41,308 nucleotides of DNA, taken from NCBI GenBank assembly GCA_015852425.1, contig JAAAIG010000293.1, positions 1-41,308 on the forward strand, read 5' to 3'. This document shows positions 10,369 to 18,906 of this stretch, piece by piece. Below the pieces are notes generated by a model. The model had not been told where the DNA came from. It did no database searches and worked only from the letters and a program-made list of their open reading frames with translations. Position numbers and translations under genes: made by a program. The stretch is from Gryganskiella cystojenkinii (lineage: Eukaryota > Mortierellomycota > Mortierellomycetes > Mortierellales > Mortierellaceae). The stretch's first letter is position 1. Each line of letters opens with the position of its first letter.

Positions 10369-11203
10369 AATCTTGAATTTAAAGGTGTGCCAGCTGGAAG
10401 AAGGCAGCGGAAATTGATCCCGGTTTTTAAGGACTGGGGTGATACACATTGGATGTGTACCAGTAACAAAGTAACAAATTAACAAAGTAACAAAAAAAAA
10501 AAAAAAACTGGACCAGCCGCCCAATTATTTTTTGTGGTGGTCGAAAACTAAAGGAAATAAAAAGAGAAGGTCGGGTTGCCTTCCCAGTTCCAGTCTTAAG
10601 AAAACCAGCAACATCCAGAGCAGCGGATGATTGAGGATGCTCTGGATAGACGGTGATACCGGAGCAGTCTCTGACTTGTACTCTGGGTTTGATGATATCC
10701 TTTCTTTGCGCCAGAATAGAAAACTTAGAGATTTGTCGAATCCTTATGTGAGCCTACGAAGAGACCAGGAGAGAGGACAGATACGAAACTAAACCATAAA
10801 GCACAAACAATAAGGTTTGCACGGTTCAAAGCCGATGATGACTCGGGCGATGGATCCGATCCCAATGTCCTTGAAGAAAGAGGAGCTACTTTCAATCTAG
10901 ACTTTGAAAGGAGAGATAGAGAGAAAGAAGATCGGGTGTGAACACAAATAGTTGAACACAGCTGCAAGCAAATGTTTTTCTACCAGCTTACAATTATAAC
11001 TTACATGTGAACCGTGGTACCTGCAGAGGAAAATTGATGCGATAATCGAGTTTGGAGGGTGGAAGGCGTCGATCGCACAATATTCGCTGATTGTTTCGGT
11101 CTACTTAAAACAAAAAATAAAAGTAAGGGACAAAGCTTGCAGGAAAAACAAGCGAAGAATTTGGGTTCATGGAACATACGCGTGCAAGTGATCCCTGTTG
11201 ATT

Positions 11204-11370
11204 GATCGCGGTTCTTGGCGGGCAAGACGTACAAGGTGAGCAGGATGCAATGGTGTTGAGGTCATTGTTGCCCACGAGTGATTCCGAATGTTGGATCGCC
11301 GTTCTTGACGGCAAAGACGCACAAGGCGAACAGGATGCAATGGTGGTGAGGTCATTGTTGCCCATGATGT
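11204..11370. repeat. 90-bp direct repeat, about two copies
   Basis: The block starting GATCGCGGTTCTTGGCGGG at 11204 recurs as GATCGCCGTTCTTGACGG at 11294, and both continue through AGGATGCAATGGTG and GAGGTCATTGTTGCCCA. The offset is exactly 90 bp, a multiple of three, so both strands show repeated peptide-like frames. There is no other sign of coding. The second copy is truncated near 11370. Confidence 0.85.
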
Positions 11371-12126
11371 ACAGATGCGCTCAATGAACGACACGATGTT
11401 TTGAACAAGGCCGCAGCAGATTGTGGTGACGATGGTGCCAATGCATAGGAGACAAATCGGTCGGCGGAGCTCTGACCGGTGGCATTGTTTTGTTATTACG
11501 GTCGTCGATGGCAATAGTGAAGGCGAAGATTGTTGTTTGAGAAAGAAAAAAAGAGTCGGATAAACGCAAGAGGGAGAGGGTGGTGGTGGGTAGGGCCTGA
11601 CGGCGATTGTCAAGGCGAAGGATACGACGACGGAATGAGACGACGGCGAGGATGAGGCGGAGAGGGACGAAGGCCCCAGCAGACGCAGACACAAACAGTA
11701 AGAAGGCGGTTGATCATGACGGCAAAGACGGAAATAGTTCGATGAGGATAAACAGGAAACCGGAAGTTGCATGGTCCTTTGGGGGACCAGGGCGGCGATT
11801 CCTGTTTATGCGCTTTGCATGGGCTGTGAGTGTTGGAAGTGATTGATCGAATAGAGGAAGGAGGCTTAGCGAGTAGAGGGAAAGGGTGGAGAGGAAAAAA
11901 ATAAGATGTTGGAAGAGAGAGAGAGGTAAAGGATGATGACGATCACAATGATGACGAAAGAGAGGGAGCGCTTTGAAATACCGGAAAAATCATATGTCGC
12001 TCCGCTGTCGCGAGAGGACACGTTCGATTCACGTCAGTGTCATACCGTGGGATGGGACATTTTAATTTCCAGTCTAAGCCATAATAAGTGTGATTGAGAA
12101 AATTCATCCTTATGCACGTCGAGCAA

Positions 12127-14715
12127 TCATTTCTTGATCTGCGACAACACCGGCCGGCCAGTATTTGCATCCAAATGAGCCCTGACCCGGGCCTCCTGCA
12201 GGGCTGGGTGATCCACAGCCTCGATAGGTTGCAGTTCTTCGATCAAGGCTTGATTTTCAGCATTGCCCGCCAAAATGTTTTTCATAGCTAAAATTGCATA
12301 TTCTCGAAGATCTATGACCAACAAAAATGGAGACAGTTAGTAACTCTTGAACCTGGGAAATCAAAGTACAACAAGACCAGCATATCACTTACAGGGGTTG
12401 GCGTCGTCGATATTGCACTGACTAAGCATCACAATCAGACCATTGCATCCTCGGATCCGGTCTTGAACATTGCGAGAACAGTAAGACAAATTGCCGACGA
12501 CTCTCACGATATCGCGCTTCAATCCCGAAAAGAATGATTGACTGCCTTTCTCTGTCGAAGTATTGGAGAGCAGAGTAGAGTCTGAATTGGCAGTCATTCC
12601 ATCACTCGCCTCTGGCTTTGCTGTCGCAGGTTTAGTGACCCTCACGAGACTCACGTCCGCTTGTCGGAGCAATTCTAAGAGCACAAGTAACATTTGTATA
12701 GCCATTGAGTCCCCAAGTCCACAGATGCAATGCGCGCTTTCATTTCGCTTCCACCACAGCAAACACTTACCTATGGCATTCTCCACAAGGTTTCCCTGGA
12801 CCATAGCCAGATGTTGGGCCTTGAACCACTCTGGAGTAGTAATCAACTTTCCAGGTCCCTCGATCCCCTCTGCATGATCTCCATGGTTCGCATCCAAGGA
12901 AGTTTGCTCAATCTGACCATCTTCATACAACGACAGGTGAGAAAAGCAGCCCAAGAGTAGTGTCACCGCCTCTGACAGATTGGAAAGCTCCTCGACACCA
13001 TGTTGACCGACGCCGGGTTTGTCTAACGTCTGAAGGATCCCAATCGTCAATTCGGAGATATCAGCAAAGATTTTCGTCAAAAATCGGACTGTATCCAGAC
13101 TGATAGCTGGACCTGGTTGATCTCTGGCGAAGGACTCGGAGCTTTGTGACAGATCTTGATGGCGTCGATGGTGAGTAAAGATTCTCGAGTCGATAAGCTT
13201 CAATAGCGTGACTTGCTCGGAGACGATGCATGTCAGATGGCGCTGTTCCCCTTTCCCGCTTTTGTAGGCGTGATCGTCTTCGTCGTCCCTAATTTCTTCA
13301 ATCTTCAGTCCCTGAAGATTGGAGATAGAAGATTCAACATCTCTAGCCTCTGCTTTGTGAGAGTCGTCTCCATGATAGCGGATTCTATGATCTTCGTCCT
13401 CCTCATTCTCCGACGCCGCCTCGAAAAGCCGATGAAAGTTACTCTCATCGATGAGATGGTCAAAGAAAGTGTAGATCATTTCAAAACTCTTTCGTTCCTC
13501 TTGCCCGCTGCTTGCTTGAGACTCGACGATGAGTTGTCGGATCAGTCTGCGACCTGAAGAGGTCGACAGCAAAATTTGACTATTTTGAGCCCAGGAGGAA
13601 CGTGGCAACGGTGCATAATCAGTTTCAACGATTCCCCGTTCGTCTGTAACTACCACTCGACCAGTTTTCAAATTACCTCCGCTCAGGCGATTGGTAAATA
13701 CAGTTGTAACAGAGCATAACTGTGCTCAGCAAGATAGTTTCGTCCCCGATTGCGGCCAACGTGCTGCAGGGCAGGTAGTGGTCGGAAGGAAGGACACTCG
13801 GTTAGCGATATTCAAAAAAAAGAGAAGGACTCTAAAACACAAAAGGATTTTATTGCCCAAATTCATTGTCAAAATAGTCAGCTTACCTTAGTAGGTTTGA
13901 ATCACAGCTTGCACTTGGACTCTCCACAAGAAGTGACCGCCAAATAGAATCCTTTGAGGCATCGTTTCCGGTCAAAAGATTCGACAAGGCTTGGACACCC
14001 GCGCGCAGAATTGTCATGTCTAAGTTCAAAAGTAAAAAAAAAAAAAACTGCAAATTAGACAGGCAACTCCATTTCTTGAGCGACGCGTGGAAAGCCCGTA
14101 AACACAACATAACAGTATGTTGACTCCTTACATTCCATGTTGCCATAGTGAGTATGAGCCGCCTGAGAGACTACGTCCTGAATCCGCTGTGGAATGTTTG
14201 CAATCCTATTCAGACAGAACTTGACTGAGATAAGTTATCGGAGGTTTTGTCACTGCAACAGGGATTCTGTGCTGATGGTTCACATGTCAGTACCTGGCTC
14301 GATCCTGATTTGAGGGCACGCCCGCGACTGAATTGCGCACAGTCCTGAACAAGATCATGAGTTGCTCGACCTGATCCGGGTTCAGTCCGTTGACAGCGAC
14401 GTTGGCGAAGATATCCGAGAGATCGGTCCAAATAGATTCCACATCTCCTATTTCGACCCTTGAAAAACATACAATGCAACAGAGGAAATAGAAATAGAAG
14501 ACAAAAGGTGAGTCCCCTCGTGTCTGCGCCACGGCATGCGAACTGGGTATGAAGCTGCACCGAGCGAGTGGTTCCTGCGCTTGGACTAGTTTATGACTCT
14601 ACCGAAAATCAGCGTCTGTCTGCAGCCGCTTCGCGACAGCCTCGAGGCGGGAATCAGTTCGTGTGCTCCCGCTGAGAATATCCTGGAGAACCGCGGTGAA
14701 TTCGGATGCTGACAT
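12127..14715 (-). CDS. ATXN10: Ataxin-10 family ARM-like protein
   Basis: Eight exons join in phase: 14715-14603, 14458-14294, 14205-14132, 14019-13887, 13763-13677, 13579-12771, 12674-12393 and 12311-12127 (1848 nt, 615 aa). The clearest family mark is the C-terminal ataxin-10 domain, where the last splice reads NPYLREYAILAMKNIL followed by GNAENQALIEEL, matching the animal pattern NPFLREWAI-AIRN. Earlier blocks, LFRTVRNSVAG-P-NQDRAR and MLCYNCIYQSPER, also match the helical-repeat body. Ataxin-10 proteins are cytosolic scaffolds linked to cytokinesis in animals; the yeast relative is Ctr86. The function here is inferred from the family. Residues about 245-340 (exon 6) are an acidic, probably disordered insert. 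The exon 3 acceptor (after GAATAG at 14206) is the only one I found that keeps frame, and exon 6 starts after AAATAG. These two junctions are less certain than the rest. The gene shares a 347-bp divergent 5' region with the AP endonuclease. Confidence 0.88.
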
Positions 14716-15062
14716 TTGTTTGAAATGTAAAGGATGAATGCCTAACAGCGGCAGACAAGGCAGACTTCCTTTCGTATTCGTTAAAAAAAAGAAAAAAATG
14801 AAAAAAAAGCTGTTTATTGGCCACGTGACTAACAGTCACGTTATTTTCGGTAATCCCTCGTTTTTTTACCTTTTTTTTGAGGTCTGTCCCCCTGTCCTTT
14901 TTTTCAAACATGAACCCGCGTCGTCTTCTTCGACCCTCTTTGCCACCAAACAAAACAGCCGCGTCCTTTTGTAGCGTCCCCTTTTGGTCAAAGAATTCCC
15001 TCCATCAATCACTCTTACATCCATCCGTCTCCTCTTCCCCATCAATAACAGCTCCCATCAAC
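14716..15062. promoter_or_regulatory. Divergent 5' region between ATXN10 and APE1-like gene
   Basis: These 347 bp separate two divergent start codons. Visible elements are A-rich runs (14783-14812), T-rich runs (14858-14880) and an imperfect inverted repeat: CACGTGACT at 14822-14830 faces AGTCACGT at 14834-14841. The CACGTGAC portion is an E-box/CRE-like core of the kind bound by bHLH factors. Which gene it serves, if any, cannot be told from sequence. Confidence 0.45.
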
Positions 15063-16438
15063 ATGACCAAACGCACTGCTGCTCAGAGAGACGCTGCCCT
15101 GCGAGCCAATCCCGCCGTGAGGGATTACCTGAAATCCGTCAGTGTCGCGGTCGAGAGAGAGTTCGGCATTGGTAAACCTCCTATTGCGTGTCTTTGAAGA
15201 ACTCGCCTTTCCCTCGCCTGCATAGTGTATCTCGTATGAGCAAAACAGCATGTCGATACTCATCCGCTTCCCATGCTCTCTTAGGTGCAAAGAAAAAAGC
15301 TAAAGGAAAGACTACAACCGCCACTACCGCCACGACAACGGAAGTGACAACTGCTGTTAATTCTGCGACTGCGACTGAAACTAAGATCGAGACAGACGTC
15401 CAGAGCGAGACCGTCGTGGTCAAGAAGTCCAAGAAGGCTGTGACCGCCAAGACTCCCATCAGAGAAGGATCTTACACTAACACTGTCATGCCCGATCCAG
15501 TAGTCTTGCCAAAGACCCCCGAAGGGTGTGTCAAGATCTCGTCCTGGAACGTCAGCGGATTGAACGCCTCGCTGAAAAAGGTAATCTCTTTACCTTGCTT
15601 ATCCTCTGCTTCCTCTGCGTTTACTTGATATTCGGATCTACGAAATTTAGCTGACACGTTTTATTTCTTTGTCCTTGACATCGTCTCATAATAGGGATTC
15701 AAATCGTATATCAAAGCAGAGGATGCAGACGTTGTGTGTCTGCAGGAACACAAAATGAACGTGACGCCGATGCAGTTGTTGGACCCTGCTGTCTATCCGT
15801 TCAGCTGGTGGGGCTTTGAAGAGACCAAGGGTTATGCGGGTGTGGCCATGTTCAGCAAAACGAAGCCAATCTCTGTCACGGCTGGCCTGCCCACCCACCC
15901 GGACCCAAGCGTCACGAAAGGTCGCATCGTGACTCTAGAGTTCCCTACATGTTACCTCCTCGGGTGCTACGTCCCCAACGCTGGTCAGGGCCTTGTCCGA
16001 CTCAAGGAACGCATGGTCTGGGATATCGCCATGAAGGCTTGGTTGTTGCAACTGAAGGAGAAGGGCAAACAAATCATCTGGACTGGCGATCTCAATGTCT
16101 GTCACAAACCCATCGATCTCCGTAACCCGTCTACAAACACAATGTCGGCTGGATTCACAAAGGAGGAACGAGCTGGTTTTCAAGCCATCCTTGACGAAGT
16201 CGATCTTGTCGACACCTTCCGTGAGATCCAAGGAGAGAGCGAGGAGGCCGCAGGACAATACTCGTACTTTTCATACCGGTTTCAGTGCAGAGTCAAGGGT
16301 ATCGGCTGGAGATTGGATTACTTTGTTACGGACAAGAAGATGATGAAGGACAGAGTCGTCGAGAGCGTCATCCGAGAAGAGGTTTATGGAGCCAGTGATC
16401 ATGTCCCTGTTGTTCTCATTGTCAAGGGTGCATTGTAA
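15063..16438 (+). CDS. APEX1: AP endonuclease, APE1/exonuclease III family
   Basis: Three exons join in phase: 15063-15171, 15285-15580 and 15695-16438 (1149 nt, 382 aa). Residues 1 to about 115 are a Lys/Thr/Ala-rich, probably disordered tail with basic clusters that could serve nuclear import. The ExoIII-type phosphodiesterase fold follows with all catalytic residues visible: N125 in SSWNVSG, metal-binding E153 in LQEHK, Y227 in CYVPNAG, D267 and N269 in GDLNV, D343 in GWRLDYF, and the D370-H371 pair in ASDHVPV. The enzyme would cut the backbone 5' to abasic sites in base excision repair. The length and the absence of a C-terminal GRF zinc finger fit APE1 better than Apn2. The ATG at 15063 is in an AACATGACC context. 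The 3' end lies 47 bp from that of the convergent zinc-finger gene, so mature 3' UTRs must overlap or be very short. Confidence 0.95.
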
Positions 16439-16485
16439 AGTCATGATTTCGCAGCAATTTTTTCTCTTGTGTTTGTTTTCACCTT

Positions 16486-17994
16486 TTATTGATCGATCTT
16501 TTTGAAGTCCCAATCCGCAGTTGCCAACAGAAATACATCGCCATTTTCTACGTTTTCGAGTTGCTGTATCCTGTCTGACATGTTCAGGACTGTGGGCGTG
16601 TCTTCGAATTGTTTGGCGTGAAAGATACTAAAGCGCTGTTGAGAGGATATCGTCCATCAGATTATTGTGTTCATGGTCACGTCGTGTGATCCTGGTGCAC
16701 GCATTTTGTTCCTTCAGAAAGCTATACTCACCTTTGACGACTGAAAAGGCTCGTTGACAGGCGGACTAATTTTAAGCCATTCCGTAATCTTGTCCAGTGT
16801 TCTTCCCACGGTCCAGGTCTGCAGAAACAATTAAGGAAGACTAGCGGTGAGTTTCGTTTTACATTGAAGCAGAATCGATAGCAGTCATTACTGCCTTCCC
16901 ATAATTCTTACCTTGTCCGTGTAGACTGCTTTGTCGTCTAATTGAGGAAAGAGCGGCGATCGGATGTACACATAAAGCCTGGCGCCCACAGGGATCTTGT
17001 CATCTCCCTTAGCAAGCGAGAAAGAAGCAGAAAAAAGTCAACGTCATTACGCCATCATCACATCAAAGGATTATCGGTAGTGAAGAGACACAGATAGCTC
17101 TGAAAGGTACCTGGGCTATTTTCCTGAGCTTGATGAGAGACACTACTCGCGACGCCTTCTTGACTGCGGGCTTGGGGGTGGAGGATGTTGGATTTATATT
17201 ACTAGAAGAAGTCGTAGTAGCGGTGATAGAGGCTGTGGCCGATTGATTCCTGGCGGCGACTTTGGCCTTTGCAGCTGCAAGAGCAGCTTTTGCGGCCTCA
17301 GCTTTTGCCTTGGTGGCTGCCACTGAAGCGTCCTTGCCATCAATAACACCTGCTGCAGTTATGGCTGTGGTAGTTGTCCCAAATTTGATCGCAACGGATT
17401 CTCGAGTCCTTTGTCTGTTCTGTTTTTCTTCCTCTGCCTGAATCCTCAATTCTTCTAGATGTGAACAACGATGATCGCTTGGATGCCGATGTCCTAGACA
17501 AAAGGCGAGTTTACAGTCTCGACAGGTTGCCACAACTCGATCGCGCCTTTTGCAGCCATCCAAAGAGCAGGATATGGCGATCGAATCGATTGCTGGAAGA
17601 AGATTGGATTTGCAGTTACTTGCCACGTGCTCCAGAAGCTATCAAAACGGTTCAAGGATGCGCGTGGTTAAGATTGTTGACAACGCGATAACGGGACAAC
17701 GGGACAACGGGACAACGGGACAACGGGACAACATGGAACAGGCACGCATTAATGACTACATACTATCGACTGAGGGTCCTCGCCTTTTGGCGTCCAGATC
17801 ATGCTTTCGCAGGTGGGGCACACTTGAACAGAGGCGGCATGGGACAAGGTGGACCAGGGTCCGCAAGCATGGTCCGAGGGCAATCTGTGGGCGGAGCAGA
17901 AGGTGCTCTGACAGAAAGAGCACTGAAATGGGAGAAAGGACAGCGATTGGCATGAGGACTGGGCGCAATGTGCACCGACAGTTGGGAACTCCAT
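16486..17994 (-). CDS. CUZ1: Double AN1 zinc-finger protein with UBL tail, ZFAND1/Cuz1 type
   Basis: Five exons join in phase: 17994-17764, 17638-17111, 17007-16912, 16818-16732 and 16635-16486 (1092 nt, 363 aa). The first AN1 finger has C10, C15, C25, C28, C33, H36, H42 and C44 in canonical spacing. The second has C101, C106, C116, C119, C124, H127, H133 and C135. An Ala/Lys/Thr-rich low-complexity linker (about 150-230) leads to a C-terminal ubiquitin-like region (about 254-363) containing TWTVGRTLDKI and GDVFLLAT. ZFAND1/Cuz1 proteins connect Cdc48/p97 and the proteasome, and act in arsenite stress and stress-granule clearance. Exon 1 ends at an ATA|GTATGT donor, and the next exon restores the EHVASNC link to the second finger. 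The last acceptor is the CAACAG at 16636-16641; a nearby TTTAG would break the frame. The TAA stop is embedded in an AATAAA hexamer. Confidence 0.9.
17693..17732. repeat. 8-bp minisatellite GGGACAAC x5 in intron 1 of CUZ1
   Basis: Five perfect tandem copies of GGGACAAC lie inside the first intron of the zinc-finger gene (intron 17639-17763), so they do not affect the protein. Such a pure short array is likely to vary in copy number between strains. Confidence 0.9.
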
Positions 17995-18232
17995 CAGTAC
18001 TTTGTCTTAACAGATTCGGAAATGTAAAGAGGAGGAGGAGGAGAAGAAGGAAAGAAGGAATGAAAGTAGGAATGGTGGCGTTTCTTTGCAATTAATGAAT
18101 TAATGAATTAATGAATTTAATGAACTGAATTTGAAATGTCATTTTCTCTTTTTCCTCACACATTACTCACACACACGCCAACATCCCATTCCTTTCACTC
18201 CTCACTCCCTCCCTCCCCACCTCTTCCTTTCC
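17995..18232. promoter_or_regulatory. Divergent 5' region between CUZ1 and glutaredoxin gene
   Basis: This 238-bp gap holds both 5' regions. It contains three tandem copies of ATTAATGA around 18091-18114, a degenerate extension to 18130, a GGA-rich run near 18028-18065 and a pyrimidine-rich leader directly before the glutaredoxin ATG. The AT-rich octamer array is the best candidate for a nucleosome-free core, but no specific factor site is claimed. Confidence 0.5.
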
Positions 18233-18778
18233 ATGGACGCTCTGTCGACAAAACCAAAGCCGGTCTCGATGATCTCGGCCATCCTGCGCTCCCGTCGCAT
18301 GCGCGGTGTCCTTCTCATCCTCGGCTGTGTCTTGTTCTCTTATTATTTCCTGCTCTCGGGTCCTACTTCGTCCTCCTCACACCTCGACCTCAACGGGGAG
18401 GGTGAGCCCATGGATATTGACCAAAAGGACTCCCTGCTCAGCGAAGACCCTTACACAGCACTGGAAAAACGAATCCAGGCGCTGATCGATACCCACCATG
18501 TCATGGTCTTCTCAAAAACTTATTGTCCATTCTCCAAAGCAGCCAAAGAGTTGTTGCACTCCTACACGGACGACTTCCGTGTCCTTGAGGTTGACCTGGA
18601 TCCCAAAAATGCAGACATCAAAAAGATACTCACAAAGATCAGCCATGGCCACTCTACGTTCCCCTCCATCTTCTTTGACGGCGAGTCCATTGGTGGTCGA
18701 GATAATCTAGTCGCGCTCGACTCCAAGCATCAGCTCAAACCACGACTGGAAGCGCTGGGAGTTACGATGCTGCAGTAG
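18233..18778 (+). CDS. Membrane-anchored monothiol glutaredoxin, Grx6/Grx7 type
   Basis: Intronless, 181 aa from the ATG at 18233; the open frame extends upstream but has no ATG, only a TTG at 18131. Residues about 24-42 form one hydrophobic segment after a basic cluster (RSRRMR), which predicts a type II membrane protein with the catalytic domain in the secretory-pathway lumen. The thioredoxin-fold domain (about 75-181) has the active site CPFS (C98, S101), a cis-proline in TFPS (P144) and the glutathione-binding GGRDN (154-158). A Ser in place of the second Cys makes it monothiol, as in yeast Grx6/Grx7 of the early secretory pathway, which reduce glutathione mixed disulphides. The subfamily call rests on topology plus active site. 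It is divergent from CUZ1 and convergent with the STRA6-like gene. Confidence 0.9.
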   Translation: MDALSTKPKPVSMISAILRSRRMRGVLLILGCVLFSYYFLLSGPTSSSSHLDLNGEGEPMDIDQKDSLLSEDPYTALEKRIQALIDTHHVMVFSKTYCPFSKAAKELLHSYTDDFRVLEVDLDPKNADIKKILTKISHGHSTFPSIFFDGESIGGRDNLVALDSKHQLKPRLEALGVTMLQ

Positions 18779-18784
18779 GCCTTC

Positions 18785-18790
18785 AATAAA
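18785..18790 (+). terminator. Putative poly(A) signal AATAAA for the glutaredoxin gene
   Basis: A canonical AATAAA starts 7 nt after the glutaredoxin stop codon, in the 128-bp gap before the convergent STRA6-like gene ends. This is a motif match only. Confidence 0.5.
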
Positions 18791-18906
18791 TACCATGTAC
18801 ATATCGTGTCATCAGAGTGGCTATCTATGCGTTGTTGTTATTTGTTCGGGTTACATGATGCATTTAAATACGTGTTTGGAAAATATGCTGGTGGGCAACA
18901 ACGAAT

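Larger units (their letters stand above)
9487..12126. other. 2.6-kb region without a convincing gene, repeat-bearing
   Basis: This gap between the starts of CCC2 and the end of ATXN10 holds no reading frame with recognisable protein sequence. The longest minus-strand frame (11167-11772) is Ser/Pro/Cys low complexity over a DNA repeat. The region holds a 34-bp tandem array (10131-10368), poly(A) runs (9917-9928, 10493-10507), two related non-coding blocks (near 9945-9980 and 10575-10605, both containing TTTCCCAGTTCC- or CTTCCCAGTTCC-like sequence followed by an AAACCAG), a 90-bp direct repeat (11204-11370) and purine-rich stretches near 11880-11960. The part next to 9487 should contain the CCC2 promoter. 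The mix looks like old mobile-element or satellite debris, but no transposase, LTR or terminal inverted repeat could be identified. Confidence 0.6.

Noticed and set aside
11167..11772. Minus-strand frame of 201 codons
   Set aside because: Ser/Pro/Cys-rich low complexity over a 90-bp DNA repeat, with no recognisable domain or consistent splice sites.
12010..12045. Possible tRNA T-loop (GTTCGATTC)
   Set aside because: No 5-bp T stem with a 7-nt loop, no D-arm or acceptor pairing nearby.
18131..18232. N-terminal extension of the glutaredoxin to 18131
   Set aside because: Begins at TTG, and the translated leader is a pyrimidine-tract read-through; the ATG at 18233 directly precedes a normal anchor region.
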